Positions 41,794 through 53,036 of a stretch of DNA of 57,580 nt are shown here, piece by piece. The stretch's first letter is position 1. Every line of letters starts with the position of its first letter. This DNA comes from Teratosphaeria epicoccoides (Eukaryota > Ascomycota > Dothideomycetes > Mycosphaerellales > Teratosphaeriaceae): NCBI GenBank assembly GCA_021401465.1, contig JADDMT010000158.1:1-57580 (forward strand), read 5' to 3'. The position numbers were made by a program, and so were the translations under genes. A model generated the notes under the pieces. It did no database searches, had not been told where the DNA came from, and worked only from the letters and a program-made list of their open reading frames with translations.

Positions 41794-43557
41794 TCAATTG
41801 CCGATGGTTTTCTCGGAAACGCAAACGTCATGCTGGGAAGGTGCAGGAGTTTGTCTCTCCGAGCTGGAAGCAGACATCTCCTTCCGGGGCTCCATGCTCT
41901 TGCGAGGTTGATAGCCAGGCATTCCCTTCTCAACCCATCTCTTATGTCTGTTCCAACACGACATTCCCATGCAGAGAGCGGCCAGTAACAAGCAAGTACC
42001 TGACCACATCTGGACAGTAACGAAATTCCTGTTGTACTCCGTGATGAGATAACCAGCGATCAAGGGACCCGTCAGGGCCGGGATAGCCGCACAGCTGTAC
42101 ATCATACCAGTCCACTGCCCAAGCCTGGATTGTCCATGGTCAATTTCCAGAATATAGGCGACAGATGCCGGTGGTAGCCCGATGACGGCACCTGAGAATG
42201 CACCGAAGCACACGACAAACCCGATGGCGCCACCGACGGTCGAGGCCATGGTCCAGAAGGCAAGCAGGAGGATTGACGCCACTGCAAGGACCAGGGTGTG
42301 GACATGCAGCGCACCGATTCCAAAGCGCTTGAGCTTGTCACTAGCATAAGCGCCGCCAACACGCCCAACCGTGGACGAAGCGTTCATGATACCGAGCAAA
42401 GCCCAGGTTTGGAGGGCACCAGCGAGCGTTCTAGCGTCGTCAGGATCCGGATTCGCGTGACCACGGTAGCCAACACCCTCACTGACCGCCCACTCCTCCA
42501 ATGCGAAGAAGACTGCGTAGAAGCCGAAGAACATAAACCATATCGCCGCCGTGAGCCAGCGAAAAGAGGCGTTTCTGAAGGCGTGGTTGTCCCAGTAGAC
42601 GCTGGCTTTGAACCAATTGTCCTGATGCCTGATCTCGTGTTTTGGGTTTGGATTTGCCGCGAACCACATGGCCACACAGGTTGCCGCGGTCAAGCAGGAT
42701 ACATATCTCTGAGCATTGTTAAAGCCAACCGATTCGTTCAGCAATCTGAACATGACTGGATAGACCAGGCCCGAAATGCTTGCACCGGAAGCGACAACTC
42801 CAACGGCGAAGCTGCGCCGTTTGCGGAACCAGGTAGCAGCCACTGTAGCGCAAATGTCAACTTGGTGCATTGAGGAGGGTGATTCGTTGGTACATACCTT
42901 GAGACGAAGTGACAAAGAAGCACGACATGCCCAGGCCGATAATGAACCCCTGCGTCAGCCAAATGAGACCGTAATTGCCTTGGCCTGCTTTCGCACTGCC
43001 ATTCACGACGCTGAGGAGGAAAGAACCCAGTACTACGATGACTGAGCCAACAGCGATCAGCAGCTTGTGGTGCCCAGCATCCAAGAAACGTCCAACTGGC
43101 GCAGACAGAGCCAATACCATGAATGATTCAGTAGAGCCGATAAGGTTGAGCAAGAAGATGTCCGTGTCTGGTCCAAGCAGTTCCATCATGTAGTAGGACG
43201 AGTACGTTCCATATGCCTAGATAAAGTATTAGACACTTTGATCAATCCCTCAAATCGCACGCAACTCACATTCACAATGCCCCAGCTGTTGAACATCAGG
43301 AGAAAACCGGCGAAGAGCGCGACCCATGCCTTCACTTCCTTGGGCCAGTTGGGATCGTGATCTTCGACTACATTGCTCTCAACGGCGTCTATGCCGTCCA
43401 TAAAATCTTGTTCGCACCTCAGGGTTTGCGGTCGAAAGAGATCAGAGTGGAACTTCCGTGGGTCTTCTGTTTGACCTGCCATCGTTGAGCTCGATCTCGA
43501 GAGCTGCGGAGATGGCTTTTCGGAGAGGTCTTTGTCGTCCAGTCTACTCCGCGACAT
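41794..43557 (-). CDS. MFS transporter, monocarboxylate-transporter-like
   Basis: Exons 43557-43270, 43216-42898 and 42842-41794, with introns of 53 and 55 bp, encode 551 aa. A hydrophilic N-terminus of about 80 residues precedes the first membrane segment (WVALFAGFLLMFNSWGIVNAYG). That SWGxxNxxG pattern, the later APVGRFLDAG loop and the WFRKRRSFAVGVVASGASISG segment are typical of the fungal monocarboxylate-transporter-like (MCH) branch of the major facilitator superfamily. Twelve hydrophobic segments fit the length. A cytoplasmic loop (PNPKHEIRHQDNWFK) links the two halves. The substrate is unknown: monocarboxylates, riboflavin (Mch5-like) and others occur in this branch. Confidence 0.9.
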
Positions 43558-46452
43558 CTTATGAAGTTGGGCTTAGACTCGGGTGGAAGCACGTGCAGCG
43601 TCGTCAAATCAGTGCAAAATCACTGGCAAGATCATAAAGAGGGCGATAGGTGGAGTAGAACTTTACCAGAGCCGCGGCATCATACGGGCCTTTATGGATG
43701 ATGACGGGGAACCGAAGTAGTGGATGACCGAATGGTGAGCCCCGCAGTGCTGGAAGCATAATCGGCGTCAATTGGGCAGTTGTAGACCAATTACCTACAC
43801 GACCATATCGACAAGCCACGGACTTGGTACCGCCATGGGCGCGCTGCAAGGCTCCGCCGGCCACGGTGCAATTGAATGCGTTGCGCAGCGCCAATAGTGG
43901 GTCGCCTAGGCCTGGCAGTGGGATATGATACATTCGGCCTGCTGCTGGTGTTTGTACTATTACTCCGAATGAAGCAATGTGTATCTTCGCAGGCCAGGGT
44001 TGAATTGCAACATGGTCTCCCTGGCGGCGCGGCGTCATACTGGTCGACAGCTAGTGGGACACAGAGATCCACAGCCAAGTCCAGCGTGATTCGGCGTCTT
44101 GTCAAGCTTCAAATGAGCCGCAGCAGTGGGCTTGTCGTAGGAATCTGGCCGGTAATGAATTCCTGGAAGTGGGCAGTAACCGTGTTTATTTGCTGACGGG
44201 AAGGCTGTGGCTCATTGGTGGCCGCGCGTGCTCATGGACCCTACGTGCGTCCACCGCCAGAAGAGGTGGAGTTGCTGACCGCTCTGGACTGAATGAGGTC
44301 CGGACGGGAAGCCAAGCTCTTGGCACCTCCCGTGCGGCGGCGCTTCCCGGCTTCCGACCGCACTTATTACCTCTACGCCAGGAACAATCCACCCTTCTTT
44401 TTGGGCATCATGACCCATCATCTCTAGCGCAGCTGGTGCCAAGCGTTGTGCGCTTGCGAGCTTTGGTCCATGTTGGCGAATGCCAACTGTCTCGAAAACC
44501 CGGACATCGGAGAACATGAAGAAGATCCAGAAGCTTTCACGCACACAACAGCTCATATGGGATGAGCACGCGACAGTCCGCTGCATGTTGTCATTCTGTC
44601 GGACTATGATCAGAGGCCGAGCAGTAGTAGTGCCTGTTCGATCTTCTGGCTATGTCTACGAGGGACGCGCCACCAGGCGTCCGGCGCTTCCTCACTGTGG
44701 GCTTGGTCAACAATCCTTGAAGCAGCTACCTGGACCGGTCAAAACGCAACTGGTCACTATCAATAATACACGTTTACTCCGGGCGCTGATTCTGATTGAG
44801 AGCGCGCTTGCGTGCTTCTCTTAGCGGTGCTTCCGCTTATGCATTCTACCGAGCAATGATCACTCGACTGTCTTCAGGTTTGTCTAGAGGCTCGTTGACC
44901 ATCATACGATGCACTTCGGTTCCTCCTACTAGAGGGGAGAATGATCATCAAGCTCGGTAGCGTACCACATGGCTGACTTTGCCGTGATGCAAGTGGGCCG
45001 GCACTGCCTCCACGTGGATCAACCAGGTCCTGCGAATGTCTCTTGCGCATCGTGCACGTTGGCGATCACGTCAATGATCATGGTAGACAGCGGCTGCATC
45101 GTTGATGAACCATACATGCTATCTACAGTAGCACGAATGACGCATGCGACTTGTCTTGAAGGATGCCAAGACCGACTCGAAGCACAACTCGTACGCTAAA
45201 TGATCAGTCAAGCCGCTAGACACAATTGACGGTCGCCGAATACGCTGCAGTGACGGACTGCTTGATCTGGAACAACCCCATACATCAGCTACGAAATGCA
45301 CGTGAAACCTTCCCTCCAGCTGGCACCATTGCAGCGAGCCTATGACCCATTGGTGCTGATTAGTAGCAACTCCAAACAGGCCTGGAGACGACGCGTGTGG
45401 TGCGCTATCGGTACTTTGCGAGATACAATCGATGATCGAACGCTGATTGTGTTTGGCACGTGCTATTAATGAGGTTTCTCTCTCAAACCATGCTTGTTGA
45501 GAGATAAGAACTATCAGAAAGGCACAGCCGTCTGAAACTCTTGGCTGACTGAACGCAATCAGGCTCGCGCTCCAGCATATTGACTCATTGGTGCGGCTTC
45601 GTCCAATCTTAATCAGGCAGTCTATGATGTCCTTGACCGTTGATGATAGTAGCTTCCAAGGTAAGAATAAGAACTAGGCGTGTTACCGACTTAAAAGACA
45701 TCGCCGTGCGGCGCCATGAAATCGATACGAAGGCACTGGCAGCATCCATGCTAAATATGCAGGAACTCTTCGCCAACCCGGTCGACATCTTGTCATCACA
45801 CCAAGAGCCAAGGCAAGCACGTGAGGCGGGTTTCGGCAGTTGAAGAATGGCTGGAATCGCCGTCCCAAATTCCCACGACGGGACGAGGTCCGAATGTTTC
45901 CCGGATTGTAACCGCCAACTTGGGCAGCCGCATTGATGCTAAGCCGATCCCATGCGTTAGAGCTCAATTATTGGCATTGGCAATGCTGTGCGATCGCGTC
46001 TGGTGGGGAACAGTATGCTCATCGATATCAATCAATTGTATGATCAATGAACCTATGATCAATGAACAACAGAGATTCATGGCTGGTGAAAAGGCACTAC
46101 TTATCAGGTACTGTATTTGCGCAGATGGTACACCTGCTGAGGCAATCACGAAGTCGAGCCTGAAGGATGGGATACTGTTGCCAATACATGATCGACCTCT
46201 CCAGACTGAGCCAGCGCCATGATCTTCTTACCGATATGCACAACAGAGCCAGTCGTATGATCCTCGCTCGATCCCACGAGTGGTCATCTTCTTGTGCCAC
46301 TGCTTTTGCATTGGCTGCATACGACTACACCAAGTCTCGGTCTTGAATACCATCTGGATCGACGAGCATGCTGCTTGTAGCGTAGCAAATTTGAGTCATG
46401 TCGACCGACCTGTTTCAATCGACATCGCGAAAACCTTCCCTCACAGGGACGC
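43558..46452. other. 2.9-kb gene-poor spacer
   Basis: The longest stretch without a gene in the central block. Frames up to 144 codons occur on both strands but none resembles a protein family or has a convincing exon structure. Base composition looks ordinary, without the TpA excess of the flanks, so it is not obviously a dead transposon. It includes the transporter promoter and the OTU1 3' region. Confidence 0.5.
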
Positions 46453-47499
46453 TCAGCCCGTGCCCTCGCCAAAGTCAACGTGCCCCGTAGCTGCTGCATG
46501 TGTCATCGCCCACTTCTCTCCATTGCCTCCTTGACCACAAGTATTGCATTTCACGGCGAAGCCGGCAGTGTCGGTGAAGTAGTGGCGGCTCTGGAGCTCT
46601 TTGCACAGCTGCAGCGCAGCACTCATCACACCGCCATCCTCTTCGTCATCACCGATCTTCAACACATCGAAGACCTTTCGATCATTGTCAGGATTCGAAC
46701 TTATGAGCGACTGCACAGCAAGAACATCATAATGGATACCTGAGTAGGCAAGAATACACCTCCGATCCTTCCCTTCGTTGTACTTGTCTGACCGGAGCGT
46801 CTGAATGTCGATGCTGACAAATTCAATGTCGAAGTGCTTGCTAAGGATTTGCAGCTCGATGTATCCTCCCCAACAGTCCTCTCGCTGGATCCGTCGACAG
46901 TACGTTTCAAGTGGCATGCCCAAAATACCCTCGTTGTAAAACTCGGGATCCTTCTGTATAGCCTGTGCAATTATGGAGCGCAACTCATTCATACCATCCA
47001 GCGATGAGCCCAGCACGGCAGAGGAGACGGCACGGAACATGCAGCTGTTGTCGTCTGGCATCACTCGCAACACCATGACTCCGTCAAGCTGAGGTACTGG
47101 GACTTCAGGAGGCTCGCTCTCAACGTCGCCGCCCTTTGACTTCCGGGCTCGAATATTTCGTCCCTCACTAGGAAAGTCGCCGCTCTGGTATTCTGGTGGC
47201 GAAGGCTTCACTGCTCCTGCCGGTGGCTTTGTTCCTGACATTGGGCTCGGAAGTTGTGGTTGTATGTTCCGTGGCATGACGATGAGTTGCTCTCCATTGA
47301 GGTTGATGGGAAGGTCGGAAAGCTTCATTGATCCGTCGACCGACTCAGTGTTGAAAGGCTTGGGAGGATAGCCGTATTTCACGTCGAAGTCAGCCACGCC
47401 AGTTTTTGCTTGTATTTCCGCGCGCAGGTCCTGCCATGTGGCGTTGTTGTCGACAGTCACCGGGGCTACCCCTTGAGGGCCTCGTACCCTGAGCCGCAT
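46453..47499 (-). CDS. OTU1: Ubiquitin thioesterase OTU1 (Yod1-like)
   Basis: Intronless 348-aa frame. An N-terminal ubiquitin-like/UBX-like domain (1-78, MRLRVRGPQG... EQLIVMP) binds Cdc48/p97 in this family. The OTU protease domain spans about 140-265, with Asp150 and catalytic Cys153 in DDNSCMFRAV and His256 in SGIHYDVL. A C2H2-type zinc finger lies at the C-terminus (CNTCGQ ... THAAATGH). OTU1 trims ubiquitin chains on Cdc48 substrates and acts in ER-associated degradation. The full-length architecture is preserved even though degraded transposon sequence begins only about 440 bases upstream of its start codon. Confidence 0.95.
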   Translation of the reverse strand: MRLRVRGPQGVAPVTVDNNATWQDLRAEIQAKTGVADFDVKYGYPPKPFNTESVDGSMKLSDLPINLNGEQLIVMPRNIQPQLPSPMSGTKPPAGAVKPSPPEYQSGDFPSEGRNIRARKSKGGDVESEPPEVPVPQLDGVMVLRVMPDDNSCMFRAVSSAVLGSSLDGMNELRSIIAQAIQKDPEFYNEGILGMPLETYCRRIQREDCWGGYIELQILSKHFDIEFVSIDIQTLRSDKYNEGKDRRCILAYSGIHYDVLAVQSLISSNPDNDRKVFDVLKIGDDEEDGGVMSAALQLCKELQSRHYFTDTAGFAVKCNTCGQGGNGEKWAMTHAAATGHVDFGEGTG

Positions 47500-47939
47500 G
47501 ATGGGTTTCCAATCGCAGGAGAGGAGTCAGGTCCTGACCTAGACGAGTGTAGGATGGTAGACTCGGATGCGTGAAATTCAAATCAGCTCGTGGCCTTGGA
47601 AACGAAGTACTCTTGAATGGAAACACAGAATTCAGAATTGCGCCAGACGTGATGATAACAGTTCCAAACGGCAAATGCGGCAGAACGGCTTCGGGCTTCT
47701 TTTGCGGGAATTCGGAGAAGGGTGGATTGCGATGGTGTGTTGGCGATTGCTTCTCGCAGCTTGTGTAATCGGCAATGCGCAAATGCAATATCGATGTCAG
47801 CGAGTCCAGAGCAATTCGCATGTGACAATTGAGCTCCATGGCACACACGTGTGGCGGCACAGCTGATGTAATCGTGGCGACGGCGGTCCAAATGTGCCAA
47901 TTCCACATGAGGGGTGTTCTTGGCTTACGGCCACATCAA
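47500..47939. promoter_or_regulatory. OTU1 promoter, adjoining the right repeat flank
   Basis: Normal-composition sequence between the OTU1 start codon and the TpA-rich flank. The transition near 47940 is marked by the palindrome TATAGGCCTATA. Any promoter of OTU1 must fit into these 440 bases or extend into repeat DNA. Confidence 0.45.
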
Positions 47940-48929
47940 GAATCGACCTTCTAACACCTATATATAGGCCTATATACCTATCAACAATAGTCTATCAGCA
48001 CTAATATCGTTGTTGTTTTCACCATGCCACCTCAGGTAATTGACTAGCCATACTAGTATAAGTATATGTAGTAAGCTATAGCTATTAGCATCTGCCATGT
48101 TAATATCTAGGAGACCATCATGCGGGAAGAACAGACGATTATTAGTCGCAGTTGCCTCGCAAGGCAGCTTAATGATTAGGGCTTCCATAAATATGTACCT
48201 TATATTAGAGGCGAAGTTATAGTAAAGGTTAACTACCTTATAGAGTACTAATACTAGTGCTAGCGGTCTACTAATAAGGAGATACCAGATGTAGTTAGGA
48301 GCTTCGTGCTTAATTTAATTCCCTTTCCCTATGGGATAGTTAGTTACAAGGACAATTGCTATTGTCGATATTCTTCATAGCTCTACGAGTCTAATACCTA
48401 GTTACCTTCCTGCTATCGGCACCTACCCTTATGACACTCTATGATTACACTACGAGCGCCTACTATGCCCTAGTTTTAATGGCATTTAACTGACTGTCTA
48501 GTCTCGCAGAAGCTAATATTGACTAGACCCCTAGGTCTAACCCTAACCCTAATACGTTAACTGCAGCTACGACTACACTACGACTAGCCTCTACTAAGAC
48601 AAATGCGGGTCCACAACTAACTCTAGAGCCTCGTTATCTTCAGGTAGCTCGTGCAAAGTGCTGTCAAGTAGCTTAAGTCCCTTAAGGACTGCTAGTTTTT
48701 ACATCCTACGCTAGTATAGCCCCTGTTACTAATTAAGAGCGTATAGGACATAAACCTCTCCTACTAGCTAAGGTAACACTATACAGCGGTACTCCTGCTA
48801 GCTCGTATCGTGTAGTCACAGAGTAGCCGCAGCCCTAATCGACATAGGGTAAAGGCAAGGTAGTAAGAAGCTCTCTTCCGAATCTGCTAGCGCTAGTGCT
48901 AAAGTGTTTAAGAATTAATCTGAAGGTTT
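47940..48929. other. RIP-degraded repeat DNA, no gene
   Basis: TpA-rich sequence full of CTAG, TTA and TAG. No frame is recognisable. Two telomere-type CCCTAA units occur at 48541-48552 but do not extend into an array. Confidence 0.55.
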
Positions 48930-50263
48930 AGAAGCAAGTGAAGACCTTTACCTTGACTAAGCAGCATGACAAGGTTAATACTATGTCTATAGCAGAGCTA
49001 GAGTACTAGTATAACAGGGTAGTGACCTTATACAACAACGAATACAACAATCTTAAAGACAAACCCCTGCTTATCGACTTTCTGCTAAGTCGTGTCAAGC
49101 ACGATCATTTTAAGGATATTAAGTCGTTTCTATAATACTAGGGGTACCTCTTCATTAACAGTTAACCTGTAGATCTAGTTACATGGCAATTCACCGAGAT
49201 CGATATAGAGCTATACGACGATATTAAGAAGATACTAGAACTATTCAGGACTCCGCCTAAGGCCGACAATAAGTACAATCTCTAGACTAACGTAGTGCTC
49301 TTCAAAACAGACGCTTAGATAGCTGCTTAGATTACTTACCTTAAGAAGAACGCCCCCTAGTTACTAGACAAGCAGCTTGTAAGCAATGACGAGCTAGTAG
49401 CTGACAATTTAGACGCTAGTAGATTTAGTCTTATAGACGCCAAGTTCTAAGAGCTCTTAGAAGACCGTCATGGCTTAGACATTAAAGACAGGCTACCCCC
49501 CCTAACATAACGGTATAGTTACAATGTTAGCGACCCTGTTATACACGCCATTCTCGTTAAAGATGAGGCCGCTACTACAAGTCGCTATGTAAGCACACAA
49601 CGAGGCTACAAACGAGACCCTTTATCTAATCTGCTAGTCTGAGCTTTACTAGGTACTCTAGCGCTACAAACAATTAGACGAACTATAGAGGTAATCATAG
49701 AGGCATTCGATAGTCGAATTATTAAACTAGAGCTAGTCTCTAGCTTAGATGCCCTACTAGCATATAGCTCGTAGTAGGGGGTAGATATGTTTGACTTGAC
49801 TAAGCTCGGTAGTAATGATAAGCTTCTACTACTAGATACCTTCATGAAGAGCTAGAGGGTATTCTTACTACACTTAAAGAAGTAGCAGGAGACAAAGGCG
49901 TCTAAGTCAGAGCCGATAATTAAACAAGAGCGCTAGTCGCTAGCTCCTAGGGCTACTTATGGTTCTGCTACTACTACTGCTGCTACTAGTACAACTCTAG
50001 GACCTTATCCGGCTCCTATAGCCATGACATCGTCACTAACACTAAAGACTCCGTAGCTAGAGACGCCGCTGCTAGCTATAAAGCCCCCTTTAGTAAAGAC
50101 GCCGCTACTAACGACGCTGCCGCTAGCTACAAAGACTAAGAAGCAAGGGGGTAAGAGGAAGAAGGCAGACAAGCCGCTACTACCGCAGCTTGCAGAGTTA
50201 ATACATGAGCTATAACAGCGCAAGAAGGTGAATTATAAGGATGCCTATAATAGTACGTAGTAA
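48930..50263 (+). pseudogene. Degenerate transposon ORF of unknown family
   Basis: On the plus strand a frame riddled with TAG/TAA codons still reads protein-like over more than 1 kb, for example around 48990-49100 (LYNNEYNNLKDKPLLIDFLL) and 49240-49260 (Lys/Leu-rich helices), ending in a Lys-rich basic segment and consecutive stops at 50258-50263. A second frame becomes more protein-like over about 49580-49800, so at least one frameshift is likely. Composition (Gln/Trp positions turned to TAG) matches the neighbouring elements. I do not recognise the family: a gag-like or accessory transposon protein is my guess. It lies just upstream of, and on the same strand as, the 5' LTR at 50412. Confidence 0.45.
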
Positions 50264-50411
50264 TGAAAAGGTTTATTATTAGTCTAGCGTTAGTGTATTA
50301 CATAGTTATAGTATATTCGATAGCAAAATCGCTGAAAAGATATTTAACATGTCTTAATAGTCACTAAAAAAAGAGTTAAATAAAAAATCGAATTATGCTA
50401 CTTATAGCTAA

Positions 50412-50771
50412 TGATACGGTTAATACTAGGGGGCTATTAGAGCCGCATAGGTTCCGATACCTGCCCTTAGCATGCAGTGACCCTAACACACATGGCAAGG
50501 GGGTCCTTCGTACATACGTTAGCTTGTATGTCGTCTAAGTAGGATTAATTGTCGACGTAGGACGCCTCTACGTCGCTCTTCCTACGGTACCCCTGCGGGG
50601 CTAGGCTCGGACATGCTTTCCCTAATTAAGGAGCGTTAGGGGTTATAAGCACCCTTAGCGCTACCTCTGCGATAAGCAGAAAGCAGCGCTGTCTTGTACC
50701 TACTAAAAGGTCGGATTACTCTGTCACACTGCGAGATATTTTCATATCATATAGCATATACATCTATATTA
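50412..50771 (+). repeat. Gypsy LTR, 360 bp, 5' LTR of element A
   Basis: Starts TGATA and ends TATTA, where the sister copies end TATCA: a terminal CpA to TpA change. It is the same length as the inverted copy at 52660-53019 and differs from it mostly by C/T and G/A transitions. No polypurine tract precedes it and a gag frame starts 49 bases after it, so it is a 5' LTR. Confidence 0.9.
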
Positions 50772-50820
50772 GTTCTGCTTTCTCCCCCCTGCTTTGCAGT
50801 CTAGCAGAGAATACTACGAT

Positions 50821-52659
50821 ATGTCTAGAGTACTACGAACTCGCAACTAACGCGTAGTAAGCGCCATCCTAAGCGCCTGCGACAGCAAAGCTAGCCTAAG
50901 TAACTAGCCCGCAGAAGTACCCGCTACGAGCGACACTACATCGAGCGACGGTTCCGCTAGAGGCTAATTACGCGGTAGACAAGGCAATAGACCTCCCGCA
51001 CAGGGACTGCAGCTAACCCCGACTATCGACCTGGCCCTTATAGCCATGATTGTCGATTAGGTCGCGAACCGCCTTACGAACTAGAGCTAGAGCTACACCG
51101 CTTCTAGTAGCGACAACGGCGAGGACGACGAAGACGTCGCCATGAGTAGTACTAATAAACTAGCGGACGAAGAAATCTAGCGAGATTTCACGCTAGGGAC
51201 TCGCGAAGACAACCTACTAGGAGGCGCAGACCCTCCGCGTGTGCCTGCGAACCTAGTGCCTAAATTCGGGGCCATAGTAGGCTAACTAGGAGGTAGTCGT
51301 AACGCACGCAACCTGAAGCCGTTCAAGGGAGACACCTTGAAGGAGGCTCGAACTTTCTTGCAGGCATGTGAGGCAGTTTTCATGCTTAACCTACGCGGAT
51401 ATTCTACGGAGGGCGAACGAGTCGCCTTTAGTATGATGTAGCTCGAAGAGGATAAGGAACCTCGCAACAATTAGCATAAGCAGTATAACCTTATGCGGGT
51501 CTATGACAGAACGTATACGTAGGCAGACTTTCGCTAGTTCTGTGTCAACTAGGTCGAGGATCCGGGGAATCGCGCCTTTACTATGTCTGTCGAGTACGAG
51601 AAGGCTAAGCAGGGGAAGGGACAAATAACCTCTAGCTTCGCTACCTACCTCGCCACGCTCGAGAGATAGATGCTACCCTATACCGAGACGTAACGCATGC
51701 GGCACTTGCTCGTCAAACTTAATGACGATCTTCAGAACATAATCATGACTTTTCATGAACTTCCGACAACTAGGCAAGACCTCGTGTCCCTTACGACACG
51801 TATGGAAATCACTACCTTGAAGCGAAATGGAAAATCGGGTAGTAAGGACAATAAGCGTCTAAGTCCTGAGGACCTACTAAAGGGCCGCTATTATAAGCGC
51901 CCTAGGGGTCACGTCTAACGCGGTAGTTCATTCTAGAGGAGTAAGCCCTCCGAGCTAAAAGATAGTAGCAAGAAGCCTCCGAGTAGCTGCTACATCTGTA
52001 GAGCGAGGGACTACTAGGCGGCTCGCTATCCTAAACGAAGTGATAGGAAGAAGGTAAGCAAGGTGTCCGAAACCTCCCTAGAGGGGAGGCGAAAGAAGGA
52101 CAAGCCTAAGACAACCGAATAGCTACCGCGGGTATCTAAGCTGTCTGTCACCGATAGTGTAGACTCGTGGCCTGCCTAGCGCCTATCCGGTACGGTCCGA
52201 GTTAATGGCTCGCTCGAGCTAGTAGACTGTATGTTAGATAACCTTACGGAGGTTAACGTGATACCCTAGAGGGTAATCGTACGGCTCGGTTTAAGGCTAA
52301 TCCTAGGAGCCCTGCTGCCTACCATGAAGTCCTTTTAGGGCGAAGGCGTAGCGGCTCGAGGCGCGTACAACGTGCGCCTCTAACTCGCGGACTCCTTGGG
52401 AGAAGTACGCGAGACTAACGAAGTCTTCTACGCTAAAGACGTTCCTGATAAGGAGCTCCTACTCGGCCGCCCTTAGCGCTACAAGCAGGGAGTCGTTATT
52501 GATAGAGCTACTAACAACTAGTTCTATAGCTCTATAGGCGAAGTTCCTGCAGTGCAGATGCGTGACGCACATAGCTTCTACAAGGACATAAAGAAGGTCT
52601 AATGCGTGTATGCGGTCCGCATACAGAACATCAAGGAAGACGTTACCCTTCCGCCTAAG
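50821..52659 (+). pseudogene. RIP-inactivated Gypsy gag (element A), cut at 3' end
   Basis: A single frame of 613 codons from ATG 50821 to 52659 has no net indel but many TAG stops and some TAA. The capsid-like part is recognisable around 51320-51780 (FKGDTLKEARTFLQAC, ATYLATLER, a region with LLVKLNDDLQN). A CCHC-type zinc knuckle at about 51985-52035 reads CYIC...Y...Y, with its His and last Cys both replaced by Tyr. A protease-like segment follows (about 52190-52330). The frame is cut where the inverted LTR of element B begins, so pol of element A should lie beyond the window. The whole sequence belongs to the retrotransposon gag family of Ty3/Gypsy elements. Confidence 0.8.
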
Positions 52660-53019
52660 TGATATAGATGTATGTGCTATATGATATGGAAATATCTCGC
52701 AGTGTGGCAGAGTAATCCGACCTTTTAGTAGGTACAAGACAGCGCTGCTTTCTGCTTATCGCAGAGGTAGCGCTAAGGGTGCTTATAACCCCCGACGCTC
52801 CTCAATTAGGGAAAGCATGTCTGAGCCTAACCCCGTAGGGGTACCGTAGGGTCAGCGACGTAGGGGCGTCCTACGTCGACAACTGATCCCACTCGGACGA
52901 CATACAAGCTAACGTATGTACGAAGGACCCCCTTGCCATATGTGGCAGGGTCACTGCATGCCAAGGGCGGCTATTAGAACCCATGCGGTTCAGATAGTCC
53001 CCTAGTATCAACCGTATCA
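52660..53019 (-). repeat. Gypsy LTR, 360 bp, 3' LTR of element B
   Basis: Reverse complement of the LTR at 50412-50771, with TGATA/TATCA termini. Immediately to its right, read on the minus strand, lies a purine-rich run (AGGAGGAGGGGCAG) directly against the LTR start: a polypurine tract in the right place for a 3' LTR of a minus-strand element. Confidence 0.9.
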
Positions 53020-53036
53020 CTGCCCCTCCTCCTATG
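53020..53036 (-). other. Polypurine tract of element B
   Basis: Plus-strand CTGCCCCTCCTCCTATG is a purine run on the minus strand ending at the LTR boundary. It marks plus-strand DNA priming and fixes the orientation of the element. Confidence 0.75.

Noticed and set aside
46685..46710. A GTTCGAATCC box-B-like sequence on the minus strand
   Set aside because: It lies inside the OTU1 coding sequence, has no box A or cloverleaf around it, and is explained by the codons.
48541..48552. Two CCCTAA telomere-type units
   Set aside because: Only two perfect copies, inside TpA-rich repeat DNA where CTAA is common. This is not evidence for a telomere.
50412..53019. Treating the two LTRs as the ends of one small element
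   Set aside because: They are inverted relative to each other, whereas LTRs of one element are direct repeats. The polypurine tract assigns the right one to a different element.
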